Source: Massilia soli (GTDB lineage Bacteria > Pseudomonadota > Gammaproteobacteria > Burkholderiales > Burkholderiaceae_D). Taken from it: a stretch of 64,000 bases of DNA. The stretch lies in assembly GCF_016809835.1 (NCBI RefSeq), contig NZ_JAFBIL020000004.1, forward strand, positions 248,001 to 312,000, written 5' to 3'. Shown here piece by piece: positions 1-8,679 of this stretch. The notes beneath the pieces are model-generated. The model made no database searches. It saw nothing but the letters and a program-made list of their open reading frames with translations, and had not been told where the DNA came from. How positions within the stretch are numbered: position 1 is the stretch's first letter; each line of letters opens with the position of its first letter. The translations under genes were made by a program, and so were the position numbers.

Positions 1-1473
1 TTCGCCTGGATTGCCACGCTGTGGCGCGGCAAGGTGACAGTCAATGCGCCGACCTTGTTCCTGCTCGGCTTCATGTTCATCTTCGTCCTCGGCGGCCTGA
101 CCGGCGTGATGGTCGCGGTGCTGCCGTTCGACTGGCAGGTGCACGACACCTACTTCATCGTCGCCCACCTGCACTACGTGCTGATCGGCGGGATGGTGTT
201 CCCGGTGTTCGCCGGCATGTACTACTGGCTCCCGCTGATCAACGGCCAGAAGATGTCGGAACCGGTGGCGCGCTGGGTGTTCGGCCTGATGTTCGGCGGC
301 TTCAATATCGCCTTCTTCACGATGCACATCACCGGCCTGCTGGGCATGCCGCGCCGGGTCTACACGTATGACGCGAGCCTTGGCTGGAACGCGCTGAACA
401 TGGTGTCCACGGTGGGCGCGTTCATTCTCGCGGCCGGCGTGCTGCTGTTTGTCGTCGATTTGGTGCGCACCCTGCGCAAGCCTAAAAAGCAGGTGGACAA
501 TCCGTGGAATGCGGCGACGCTCGAGTGGCTGCCGTCGGAAGATTATGGCAACCGCAGCATTCCGTCCGTGACCAGCAACGATCCGCTGTGGCAGCAGCCA
601 TCGCTGTCGCACGAGGTCGCGGCGGGCCAGCACTACCTGCCGTTTACCGCCACCGGACACCGCGAGACCCTGGCCACCAGCCCGGTCGCCGCGCAACCGC
701 GCTACCTGATGATCCTCCCTGGCGACAGCTGGTGGCCTCTGATCGCGGCGGCGGGCACCGCCGGCTTCTTCCTGCTGCTGACGGTGAAGATGATCGCCGC
801 CGCGTGGGCCTGCGGGATCACCGCCGTCGTCGCCACCATCGTCTGGCTCTGGCAGCTCGACCGCGAGCCGCCGATGGCGCGCACCAAGGTGTCCGATACG
901 CTGGTGCTGCCGGTCGGCGCAACCGGCGCGGCCTCGCAGTCGTGGTGGGGCACGATGATCATGCTGGTGGTCGATGCGACCATCTTCGCATCGTTTGTGT
1001 TCGCCTATATCCATATCTCGATGCGGCTCAACGTCTGCCCGCCGCCCGGCGCGGCGCTGCCTGACACGTTCTGGCCGCTGATGTCCTCCGGCCTGCTGGT
1101 CGCCGGTTCGGCCCTGATCGCACTGTCGAAACGCTTTATCGGAAGCTGGCCGATGCCGCTGCTGGTACTCGCCGCGCTGGCCTGCGTGCTGGCGGCGTTC
1201 GGATTCGACCTGAACGGATACCGGCTGGCAGACCTCGAACCGACCGAGCATGCCTGGAGCGCGGCGATTGCCGCCATCGTCTCCTACCAGGGACTGCATG
1301 TGGTGATCCTGACGCTGGCCGGACTGTTCCTCGCCGCGCGCGGCTGGTGCGGCTACGTCAGCCAGGCAAGCCGCGCCACGATCGACAATGTCGCGCTGAT
1401 GTGGCACTACACGACGCTTCAGGGCATTGCGGCAGCGGCGGCGATTCACTTCGTTCCAATGGTGATGGCATGA
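1..1473 (+). CDS. Cytochrome c oxidase, fused subunit I + subunit III (5' partial)
   Basis: The reading frame is open from base 1, so the N-terminal part of subunit I lies outside the window; 490 residues are visible. Near visible residue 55 is HDTYFIVAHLHYV, the family segment carrying the histidine ligands of the two hemes of subunit I. After roughly residue 235 the sequence changes to a second multi-spanning domain (from about WWGTMIMLVVDATIFASF) that resembles subunit III (CtaE). Fused I+III subunits are known in some bacterial aa3/caa3-type oxidases. It would act in the inner membrane, reducing oxygen and pumping protons. The stop overlaps the next start as ATGA, so the small downstream membrane protein is translationally coupled. 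The exact oxidase subfamily is inferred. Confidence 0.9.
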   Translation, partial: FAWIATLWRGKVTVNAPTLFLLGFMFIFVLGGLTGVMVAVLPFDWQVHDTYFIVAHLHYVLIGGMVFPVFAGMYYWLPLINGQKMSEPVARWVFGLMFGGFNIAFFTMHITGLLGMPRRVYTYDASLGWNALNMVSTVGAFILAAGVLLFVVDLVRTLRKPKKQVDNPWNAATLEWLPSEDYGNRSIPSVTSNDPLWQQPSLSHEVAAGQHYLPFTATGHRETLATSPVAAQPRYLMILPGDSWWPLIAAAGTAGFFLLLTVKMIAAAWACGITAVVATIVWLWQLDREPPMARTKVSDTLVLPVGATGAASQSWWGTMIMLVVDATIFASFVFAYIHISMRLNVCPPPGAALPDTFWPLMSSGLLVAGSALIALSKRFIGSWPMPLLVLAALACVLAAFGFDLNGYRLADLEPTEHAWSAAIAAIVSYQGLHVVILTLAGLFLAARGWCGYVSQASRATIDNVALMWHYTTLQGIAAAAAIHFVPMVMA

Positions 1474-1808
1474 GCATGCGCGACCGCTTCTTCGTGCGTG
1501 CGCTGATCGGCACGCTGCCGCTGCTGGTGTGGGCCGCGCACTTCTTTGTGAGCTACGCGCTGGTGGCGGCGCAATGCAGTCCGGCCGCGATCACCCGCGA
1601 TGCGCCTGGCGTGTGGATGCTGGCCGCGCTGTCGGCGGCGGCGCTGGCCGCCTGCGCCTTGCTGCTGTGGCGCGCCTTGCGCGTGGTGCGCGCCGCCGGC
1701 GGGCACCCGGCGCTGCACGATTGGGCGGCACTGGGTTCCGGCATCCTTGGCTTGATGGGCGTCGCCTGGACCACCCTGCCGGTGTTCATGCTCGATGGCT
1801 GCGCCTGA
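1470..1808 (+). CDS. Small membrane protein coupled to cytochrome oxidase
   Basis: This 112-residue protein starts at the ATG that overlaps the oxidase stop codon by four bases. Three hydrophobic segments are visible, at about residues 9-33, 47-68 and 87-107. I do not recognise a family. Its position as the last gene of the oxidase operon suggests a small accessory or assembly protein of that oxidase, but nothing in the sequence proves this. It ends one base before the stop of the convergent MFS gene. Confidence 0.75.
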   Translation: MSMRDRFFVRALIGTLPLLVWAAHFFVSYALVAAQCSPAAITRDAPGVWMLAALSAAALAACALLLWRALRVVRAAGGHPALHDWAALGSGILGLMGVAWTTLPVFMLDGCA

Positions 1809-1809
1809 A

Positions 1810-3093
1810 TCAGGCGGTTTCTTCCGACATTAATCCCATCGCCGCCGATGGCGCGCCTGACTGGCGCCGCAAGGCGAACGACACCAGGCCAGGCAACTGC
1901 AGCAGCACCAGCACGCCGAACGCGACGCGGTAGGCAATCGCGGGATGCTGCCCGAGGTGATTCGGCTCCCACAAACCGATCAGCAGCCCGAAGCCGGCCT
2001 GCACGATGAAGGCGCCGACGAATATCAACAGGTTCAGACAGGTGGCGGCGCGCCCGGTGAGCGACTTGGGCATGCTCTGCGAAACGATCGCATACTCGAT
2101 GCCGGTGATGGTCCCGATCAGCGTGAACAGGACCGACAGCAACTGAAAGCTCGGCTTCCAGTTGCACACGAATGCTATCTGCACTGCGATGAACAGGGCG
2201 ATGCCGATGCCGGCCACGTCCAGCGGCTGGATGCCGCGCTTGCCCGCCCACTCGGTGATCATGCCGACCGCGATGGCGCCGAATATGACCGCCGCCATCG
2301 ACAGGTACAGCAGGTAGACCACCGCATGATCGGGGAAGCGCGCAACGTCCGACAGCCAGCGCCCGACCCACAAGCCCTGGATGCCGAAGAAGACCGCATG
2401 CGGAATCAGGATCAGCGAGATCGTCTTGCGAAACGCCGGATCGGCATAGACCGCGGCAATCGATTCGAACACCGGAACCTTGGCCTTCGCCCTGGCCACT
2501 GGCTCGGCGCGCGGCGCGGCCGACCAGATCAGGACGGCGGTACAGGCGAGCAGTAGCGCCAGCATCACGAACAGGCCGCGCCAGTCCATGTGCTGCAAGG
2601 CGGCGCGGGCCGGGGCCGTGGCCGATGCCGCGCCCAGCCCGCCGATCGCGATCAGGAAGCCCTGTACCGACGGCAGCCGGGCCGGGTCGATCCACGTCGA
2701 GATGGCCTTGACCGCCGCCATGAAGCAGCCGCCAAGTCCAAGGCCGATCACGGCGCGCGCCAGCACCAGCCCCATGAAGCTCTGGCCCCAGGCGAACATC
2801 AGCGCACCGAGCGCGGCGACCAGCAACAGCACCAGCTGCACCTTGCGCGGGCCGTAGCGGTCAAGCGCGATGCCGACCGGCAGCTGCACCAGCGCGAACG
2901 AGACGAAGAACGCGCTGGTGAGCAGCCCAAGCTGGGCCGGGCTGAGGGCGAGCGATGCGACCAGGTCGGGCGCCAGCACCGCGTTCACGGTGCGCAGCAG
3001 CGCCGACAGGTAGTGTCCGAGTGCGAACGGCAGGAACACATAAAAGAAGACTTCCCTGCCGGTTAAACGCAGTGATGGCTGGTCGGCTCCCAT
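1810..3093 (-). CDS. MFS transporter
   Basis: A 427-residue polytopic protein with about twelve hydrophobic segments and the loop 2-3 signature of the major facilitator superfamily, here LDRYGPRK at about residues 77-84. It is a proton-coupled or facilitated permease of the inner membrane with unknown substrate. Its start lies 15 bp after the stop of the KamA-like radical SAM gene on the same strand, so the two are probably co-transcribed and the transporter may carry a substrate or product of that enzyme. This link is inferred from spacing alone. Confidence 0.85.
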   Translation of the reverse strand: MGADQPSLRLTGREVFFYVFLPFALGHYLSALLRTVNAVLAPDLVASLALSPAQLGLLTSAFFVSFALVQLPVGIALDRYGPRKVQLVLLLVAALGALMFAWGQSFMGLVLARAVIGLGLGGCFMAAVKAISTWIDPARLPSVQGFLIAIGGLGAASATAPARAALQHMDWRGLFVMLALLLACTAVLIWSAAPRAEPVARAKAKVPVFESIAAVYADPAFRKTISLILIPHAVFFGIQGLWVGRWLSDVARFPDHAVVYLLYLSMAAVIFGAIAVGMITEWAGKRGIQPLDVAGIGIALFIAVQIAFVCNWKPSFQLLSVLFTLIGTITGIEYAIVSQSMPKSLTGRAATCLNLLIFVGAFIVQAGFGLLIGLWEPNHLGQHPAIAYRVAFGVLVLLQLPGLVSFALRRQSGAPSAAMGLMSEETA

Positions 3094-3108
3094 GGTCGCG
3101 GCGCGAGG

Positions 3109-4512
3109 TCAGGCCGCGCTGTGGGTGTTTTCGCAGCTCTTGCCCTGGGCGCGCTGGGCCACCGAGATCGGAATGACCTTGGCTTGCGGCGCGCGCTGGC
3201 TGTGGTCGTCCTCGGTCTCAAAGAAGAATTTCTCCTTGCCGAAGGCCGGCACCAGGTGGTCGAGCCAGGTCGCCTTTTCGTCGAACTTGGCGAAGAACGG
3301 CTTGCGTACCCAGTCCGGATTGCGGGCCTGCAGGAACTGCAGCGCGAACAGTTTTTCGCCATTGATATTGACCACGCCGTCGATCGCCACCTTGCCCGGG
3401 AACGCGCTCATCGACGGACCGCGCACGGTGCGCGACAGGCCCGACACCATCTGGTACGCGGCCTGGAAAATCTCGTGCGCGCGCGCCAGCGGCAGCGAGA
3501 AGTATTCGCTCGGGCCGGTGTCGCGCTCGACGAACATGTAGTACGGGATCGCGCCCAGGCGCACGCCGGTGGTCCACAGTTCGGCCCAGCTCCTGGGGTC
3601 TTCATTGATGTGGCGGATCAGCGGGCCTTGCATGCGCAGGGTCGCGCCGGTCGAGACGATGCGCTTGACGGCGCGCTGGGCCATCTCGCCGCGCAGCTCC
3701 ACGGCGTGACTGTAGTGCCCCATGATCGCCAGGTTCTTGCCGGCCTTGACGACGCGCTCGAACAGGCGCAGGAGGTCGTCTGAGTCCTTGTCGGTGACGA
3801 AGCGCTGCGGCCAGTAGGCGACCGACTTGGTGCCGAGGCGGATGTTCTGGATGTGCGCCAGTTCGGGCGCCAGCAGCGGTTCGATGAACTCGGTCAGCGA
3901 ACGGGTATTCATGATCAGCGGGTCGCCGCCGGTGATCAGGACATCGGTGACGTCCGGATGCGCCTTCAGGTACGACACCAGCTCGGTGGTTTCACGGGCG
4001 TCGAACTTCATGTCGTCCATGCCGACGAACTGCGGCCAGCGGAAGCAGAAGGTGCAGTAGGCGTGGCAGGTCTGGCCCGAGCTTGGGAAGAACAGCACGG
4101 TTTCCTTGTACTTGTGCTGCAGGCCCTTGAGCGGGGTGTCGTTGACGCGCGGGACGTTATGGGTCATCTGGCCGGCCGGGTGCGGGTTCATGCGCATGCG
4201 GATCGCGTGCACCTGCCTGGCAATCGCGGCGTCGTCTTTTTTGAACAGCACCAGGTCGCGCAGCGCTTCGTATTCGTCGGCGTGCAGCATGTCGCGGTGC
4301 GGGAAGACCAGGCGGTAGATCGGGTCGTCAGGGATGTTCGACCAGTCGATCAACTGCTCCATCACGTATTCGTTGGCGCGGAACGGCAGCACGTGCGACA
4401 CCACCTGCACGGCTTCCTGCAGGTCGGCCGGCATCCACTGCCACTGGCGCGCCTGGTGGATGCTCTGGCGGGTGTAAGGCTTGAATTTTGCTGAGGTTTG
4501 TTCGCTAGTCAC
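3109..4512 (-). CDS. KamA-family radical SAM protein (lysine 2,3-aminomutase-like)
   Basis: A 467-residue protein with the radical SAM cluster motif CxxxCxxC at Cys149, Cys153 and Cys156 (CHAYCTFCF), followed by the ITGGDPL segment expected for SAM binding. The overall fold and length resemble the KamA family, whose characterised members use an [4Fe-4S] cluster, S-adenosylmethionine and PLP to move an amino group between the alpha and beta carbons of an amino acid. A lysine in FPGKVAIDG near residue 375 is a candidate PLP attachment site. The family is larger than true lysine 2,3-aminomutases, so the substrate is unproven. It is followed at 15 bp by an MFS permease. Confidence 0.85.
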   Translation of the reverse strand: MTSEQTSAKFKPYTRQSIHQARQWQWMPADLQEAVQVVSHVLPFRANEYVMEQLIDWSNIPDDPIYRLVFPHRDMLHADEYEALRDLVLFKKDDAAIARQVHAIRMRMNPHPAGQMTHNVPRVNDTPLKGLQHKYKETVLFFPSSGQTCHAYCTFCFRWPQFVGMDDMKFDARETTELVSYLKAHPDVTDVLITGGDPLIMNTRSLTEFIEPLLAPELAHIQNIRLGTKSVAYWPQRFVTDKDSDDLLRLFERVVKAGKNLAIMGHYSHAVELRGEMAQRAVKRIVSTGATLRMQGPLIRHINEDPRSWAELWTTGVRLGAIPYYMFVERDTGPSEYFSLPLARAHEIFQAAYQMVSGLSRTVRGPSMSAFPGKVAIDGVVNINGEKLFALQFLQARNPDWVRKPFFAKFDEKATWLDHLVPAFGKEKFFFETEDDHSQRAPQAKVIPISVAQRAQGKSCENTHSAA

Positions 4513-4802
4513 GACGGTCTCCTGTTTTGGAAAAATAGGATCGGGGTATTCCTACACAGTTAAGGAATTACCGGCAGAGAAGTCATCTTAGGCTTGCCGG
4601 TAGGAATGTAATTGCCGCGCATCAACGCTATTGCTCGAAGATTTCCATCTGGAACAAATGCCGCAAGGGAATTGATTGTTGTCCTTGCGCTGCGCGGTGG
4701 GCCGCGCTTGCGTTAGCGCAAATCAGTGCTTGCACGCACGCGTAAATTAGCCAATGCACCTAAGCAATATTTAACCCGTGCATCAAACCTCAGGAGACTT
4801 TC
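4513..4802. promoter_or_regulatory. Divergent intergenic region, radical SAM gene / Cache gene
   Basis: This 290-bp region separates two divergent transcription units and must hold both promoters. It has lower GC than the flanking genes. An 8-bp inverted repeat, TACCGGCA at 4569-4576 and TGCCGGTA at 4595-4602, encloses 18 bases; its role is unknown. CAGGAG just before 4803 is a good ribosome binding site for the Cache gene. I see no other recognisable element and no ORF that I would call. Confidence 0.4.
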
Positions 4803-5258
4803 ATGAAACTGCTACTCACCGCCACCGCGCTGTGCTGCGCCCTCGCCACCGGCGCCGCGTTTGCTTCCGAACCGACTGAAAAAGACGCGATCGCCATGGT
4901 CGAGCGCGGCGTGGCCCTGGTTAAAGCCAAGGGCAAGGACGAAATGATCAAGAAGATCAATGCCAAGGACCCGGAGTACGTCCAGGGCTCGCTGTACATC
5001 GACATGCGCGACGCCAAGACCGGCATCGTGCTGGCGCATCCGATCAACCAGTCGATCGTCGGCAAGGACCTGACCGACGTGCCCGATGCGACCGGCAAGA
5101 AGTATCGCCGCGAGATCATCGAGCTGGCCGCCAAGTCGAACAAGGGCTGGGTCGACTACCACTACAAGAATCCAACCAGCGGCAAGATCGAGCCGAAGAC
5201 CACCTACATCCAGCTGGTCGACGGCGTGGTGCTGGAAGCGGGCATCTACAAGAAGTAA
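4803..5258 (+). CDS. Secreted single-Cache-domain protein
   Basis: A 151-residue protein with a cleavable signal peptide (about residues 1-21, cleavage after AAFA) followed by a single Cache-type sensor domain. The typical pattern is visible: a long N-terminal helix, YVQGSLYIDMRD, the VLAHPINQSIVGKDL segment, and GWVDYHYKNP before the final strands. Such domains bind small ligands in the periplasm. Unlike most Cache domains it has no membrane anchor or output domain. It lies 56 bp upstream of a chemotaxis receptor and may present a ligand to it; that partnership is inferred. A GGAG ribosome site precedes the ATG. Confidence 0.85.
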   Translation: MKLLLTATALCCALATGAAFASEPTEKDAIAMVERGVALVKAKGKDEMIKKINAKDPEYVQGSLYIDMRDAKTGIVLAHPINQSIVGKDLTDVPDATGKKYRREIIELAAKSNKGWVDYHYKNPTSGKIEPKTTYIQLVDGVVLEAGIYKK

Positions 5259-5268
5259 GCGCGACAGC

Positions 5269-5300
5269 GCGGGCGGCGCTGCCGCCCGCTTAACGTTTTT
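5269..5300 (+). terminator. Stem-loop with short T-run between Cache gene and MCP
   Basis: A perfect 9-bp GC stem (GCGGGCGGC at 5269-5277, GCCGCCCGC at 5281-5289) with a three-base loop is followed by TTAACGTTTTT. It looks like a rho-independent terminator or attenuator that would reduce, but perhaps not abolish, read-through from the Cache gene into the chemotaxis receptor. Confidence 0.6.
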
Positions 5301-5314
5301 GCCGGGGGAACTGC

Positions 5315-7015
5315 ATGCTCAACAAACTGCGAATTGGCCCGAAGCTGCTGCTTGCCCCGGGCCTGGTACTGGCCCTGCTGATGCTGTTGTCGGCGGCCGC
5401 TTACTACGGCATGGTGCGCCAGAACGCATCGCTCGAAAACATGGTGCAGGTGCGCGCCGCGCGCCTCAAGGCCACCGCCGACATTTCGGGCGACGCCAAG
5501 CACGCGCACGCCAACATCTACCAGCTGCTGGCCTGGATCAACGGCAGCTTCGCCAAGAACCGCCTCGATGCGCTGACCGCCGACATCGGCAAGAAGCACA
5601 CGGCCATCAAGGCCCAGCTGACCGCGCTGGCCGCGGTGTCCGGCCCGGCCGAACGTACGCTGCTCGATGCGTCGGCCAAGTCGCTTGAGGCCTACCGCAA
5701 GAGCGTCGCCGAAACCATCGAGCTGGCGCAGGTCGACCAGTCGATCGCGACCAACTCGATGCAGAAGGCGGAGAAGGAATTCGGCATCCTGAATGGCCAC
5801 CTGGCGCAGCTGGCCGCGCGCGAAAAGGCGCTGAGCGAAGCGGCCTACGGCGAGGCCAAAAGCGAATTCCACACCTTTGGCGTGTCGCTCGCGGTGCTGG
5901 TGCTGCTGTCGATCGGCTTGTCGATGGTCGTGACGATGCTGGTGCGGCGCGCCATGCTGAAAGATATCCGCGCGATCTCGGACGTGGTCTCCGAACTGGC
6001 CCAGGGCCGCCTGAGCGCGGGCGTCGGCAACCGCGGCCGCGATGAAATCGCCGATACCTCGCGCGCGCTGGACCAGACCATCGCCAACCTGAACCAGACA
6101 TTGCGCACGGTGCTCGCGTCGGTACAGTCGATCGACACCGCGTCGCAGGAAATCGCCACCGGAAACCTCGACCTGTCGAGCCGTACCGAGATGCAGGCCG
6201 GCTCGCTGGAAGAAACCGCCAGCGCGATGGAAAGCCTGACCCTGGCGGTGAAGGAGAACGCCAACAACGCGCGCCTGGCCAACGAGCTGGCCGCCAGTGC
6301 CGCCAACCTGGCCGCCGACGGCGGCAAGGCGGTAGACCGGGCGGTGACGACCATGGAGCGCATCAAGGGAAGCTCGCGCAAGATCGTCGAGATCATCGGC
6401 GTCATCGACGGCATTTCGTTCCAGACCAATATCCTGGCGCTCAACGCCGCCGTGGAAGCGGCGCGCGCCGGCGAACAGGGACGCGGATTTGCTGTCGTGG
6501 CGGCGGAAGTGCGCACGCTGGCGCAGCGCTCGGCGGCGGCGGCCAAGGAAATCAAGGCGCTGATCGCCGATTCGGTGGCGATCATCGACGGCGGCAGCGC
6601 CTCGGTCAATGAAGCCGGCAGCAGCATGGGCCACATCGTGGCATCGGTGCGCCAGGTGAACGAGATCATCGAGCGCATCAGCGTGGCCAGTTCGCAGCAG
6701 GCCGAAGGCATCGCCGAGGTGAACAACGCGGTTGGCCAGATGGACGACATGACCCAGCAGAACGCCGCGCTGGTCGAACAGGCGGCGGCCGCTGCGGCCA
6801 GCCTGCACGAGCAGACCATCACACTGGCCGAGGCGGTCGCGGTCTTCAAGATCGACGACGGGGCCGGCGCGCCGCCGCCAGCCGGCGCCGACGAAGCGGG
6901 CTTCCATCATCCGGCCGAGCGGCGCGCCGGCGCGAGCCCGATGCGCGGCGGCCCGCCTGCCAGCATCGGCGTCAATCCATCGGTAGCAAAGCGCGCCGCC
7001 CGCCGCGCCAGCTAG
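5315..7015 (+). CDS. Methyl-accepting chemotaxis protein
   Basis: A 566-residue transmembrane chemoreceptor. It has an N-terminal membrane segment at about residues 12-31, a periplasmic helical region of about 155 residues (four-helix-bundle type), a second membrane segment near 188-210, a HAMP linker, and a long cytoplasmic signalling domain. The conserved hairpin tip is present ([20 protein letters not shown]). It would control a CheA/CheW pathway and thus motility. The C-terminus is a low-complexity Pro/Gly/Arg tail with no CheR-tethering pentapeptide. A GGGGGAA stretch lies ahead of the ATG. Its stop overlaps the stop of the convergent glycosylase gene. Confidence 0.93.
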   Translation: MLNKLRIGPKLLLAPGLVLALLMLLSAAAYYGMVRQNASLENMVQVRAARLKATADISGDAKHAHANIYQLLAWINGSFAKNRLDALTADIGKKHTAIKAQLTALAAVSGPAERTLLDASAKSLEAYRKSVAETIELAQVDQSIATNSMQKAEKEFGILNGHLAQLAAREKALSEAAYGEAKSEFHTFGVSLAVLVLLSIGLSMVVTMLVRRAMLKDIRAISDVVSELAQGRLSAGVGNRGRDEIADTSRALDQTIANLNQTLRTVLASVQSIDTASQEIATGNLDLSSRTEMQAGSLEETASAMESLTLAVKENANNARLANELAASAANLAADGGKAVDRAVTTMERIKGSSRKIVEIIGVIDGISFQTNILALNAAVEAARAGEQGRGFAVVAAEVRTLAQRSAAAAKEIKALIADSVAIIDGGSASVNEAGSSMGHIVASVRQVNEIIERISVASSQQAEGIAEVNNAVGQMDDMTQQNAALVEQAAAAAASLHEQTITLAEAVAVFKIDDGAGAPPPAGADEAGFHHPAERRAGASPMRGGPPASIGVNPSVAKRAARRAS

Positions 7016-7584
7016 CTGGCGCGGAACGGCTTGCTGACGAAGCCCGACCCGGCCAGCCCGAAGCGCCACGGCACCGCCATCGCCTTGGAGATGCCGATGC
7101 GCGGACCGGCCACCAGTTGCACCGGAATGTCGGGCGCCAGCAGCGCGAACGGCGGCCCGGCCAGCGACGCGCCGTTGAGCGCGCGCGTGACGCCCAGCGC
7201 CTGGCACAGCTTGCCGGGCCCCGAGCACAGCGAGCGAGGATCGAGGACGCCACGCCGTTCGCGCATGCGCTCGATTCCGACCAGCGGCTCGAGCGCCCGG
7301 ATCAGCACCCCGGCGCCATGGCCATGCTCGCGGCAGACGAAGTTGAGGCACCAGTGGATGCCGTACGAGCGGTAAACATAGGCATGCGCCGGGGCGCCGA
7401 ACATCGCGCCGTTGCGCTCGGTCGGTCCAGCGTAGGCATGCGAGGCCGGGTCTTCGCGGTCATACGCCTCGGTTTCCACGATGCGCCCGCCGACGCCATT
7501 GACCAGCACCACGGTACCGATCAGCTGCTGCGCCACCTGCTCGGCCGGCGCATGAAAGTCGATTCCTGCAAGAATAGTCTTCAT
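7012..7584 (-). CDS. DNA-3-methyladenine glycosylase (AAG/MPG family)
   Basis: A 190-residue protein of the alkyladenine DNA glycosylase family, which removes 3-methyladenine and other alkylated or deaminated purines in base excision repair. Family landmarks are visible: VETEAY with the catalytic glutamate, the [11 protein letters not shown] segment, [16 protein letters not shown], and the C-terminal [11 protein letters not shown] motif. Length is normal for the bacterial family. It is monocistronic and convergent with the chemoreceptor gene (4-bp overlap of the two stops). Together with ada and the deoxyinosine glycosylase it gives this window several alkylation/deamination repair genes. Confidence 0.93.
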   Translation of the reverse strand: MKTILAGIDFHAPAEQVAQQLIGTVVLVNGVGGRIVETEAYDREDPASHAYAGPTERNGAMFGAPAHAYVYRSYGIHWCLNFVCREHGHGAGVLIRALEPLVGIERMRERRGVLDPRSLCSGPGKLCQALGVTRALNGASLAGPPFALLAPDIPVQLVAGPRIGISKAMAVPWRFGLAGSGFVSKPFRAS

Positions 7585-7727
7585 GCAAGAAGTTTATATT
7601 GATATCGCATGTCACCGCTGTACAGACCAAATTGCCACAGATCGCGATTGCCGAGATGCAACAACCCGGGCATTCGTTTATAGTTGAGCTTTGAAGCACG
7701 CACCAGCGGCCATCGCCGCGCTATCCA

Positions 7728-8591
7728 ATGAGCAACCTAGCCGATATGGCAACATCGAGCGCGGACCCGGTCGACGCCCTGATCAAATCGATCCGGATTC
7801 CGCCGCGTCCCAGCCTGCTGGCCGACATGCAGCGCGAGCTGGCGGCCGCGGATCCCTCGCCTGACGCGATCGGACGCATCGTCGCGCGCGACGTCGGCAT
7901 GTCCGGCGCCCTCCTCAAGCTCGCCAATTCCTCGTTTTACGGCGGCAAGCGCAAGGCCAAGTCGATCGAGCAGGCCATCCTGTTCCTCGGCATTAACCAG
8001 GTCGCCTCGCTGATGACCGGGCTGCTGGCGCGCCAGGCCATCGCCACTGACAATGCCGCGCTGGCCAACTTCTGGGACATTTCCGGACGTCGCGCACAGG
8101 CGATGGTGCACCTGTCGCGCCGCCTGCGCATCGGCGAGGCCGACGTGGCCCACACCTTCGGCCTGTTCTGCGACACCGGCGTGCCGCTGCTGATGGACCG
8201 CTTCCCCGACTATGCCGACACCTTCGGCGCCGCCGGCCAGGAGCCGGAGCGCGCGTTCACCGCGCTTGAAGATGAACGCCACAGCACCAACCATGCCGCC
8301 ATCGGCTGCCTGCTGGCGCGTAACTGGGGCCTCTCGAGCGACGTCTCGTGGGCCATCCTGCACCACCACGACTACAGCGTCTTCGACGACGGCACCACCG
8401 CCGACGGCGTACGGTCGCTGGTGTCGCTGTCGCTGCTGGCCGAGTGCGCGATCCAGAAGTACCAGGGCCACGCCGACTCGGTCGAATGGAACAAGGGCGG
8501 CCAGCGCGCCTGCGCCTATCTCGGCCTGTCCGACGAAGAGACCCACGACCTGCTCGACGAACTGCACGAATCGTTCCACCAGGACCACTGA
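7728..8591 (+). CDS. HDOD domain protein
   Basis: A 287-residue soluble protein consisting largely of an HDOD domain (about residues 18-220), a relative of HD phosphohydrolases that usually lacks the catalytic metal residues and serves in signalling. Typical features are IRIPPRPSLLADMQREL at the start, MSGALLKLANSSFYGG, SIEQAILFLGINQVASLM, and an ILHHHDY segment in the second half. HDOD proteins are often linked to cyclic-di-GMP or stress signalling; no specific role can be assigned. It is a single gene with its own upstream region. Confidence 0.85.
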   Translation: MSNLADMATSSADPVDALIKSIRIPPRPSLLADMQRELAAADPSPDAIGRIVARDVGMSGALLKLANSSFYGGKRKAKSIEQAILFLGINQVASLMTGLLARQAIATDNAALANFWDISGRRAQAMVHLSRRLRIGEADVAHTFGLFCDTGVPLLMDRFPDYADTFGAAGQEPERAFTALEDERHSTNHAAIGCLLARNWGLSSDVSWAILHHHDYSVFDDGTTADGVRSLVSLSLLAECAIQKYQGHADSVEWNKGGQRACAYLGLSDEETHDLLDELHESFHQDH

Positions 8592-8679
8592 CCGCTGGTC
8601 TTTACTTTCGCCGCCGCCGGGACGATACTGAAGTCTGATCCGGCGCCGCATGCCGCCGTATCCCAGACGGAGACGCGAC

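Noticed and set aside
4569-4602. 8-bp inverted repeat upstream of the KamA-like gene as a riboswitch or operator
   Set aside because: The repeat is short, its loop is long and I recognise no riboswitch consensus. It is noted only within the intergenic entry.
5246-7351. A 701-codon minus-strand frame opposite the chemoreceptor
   Set aside because: It covers the MCP gene on the other strand and runs into the glycosylase gene in a different frame. Its translation has no domain features.
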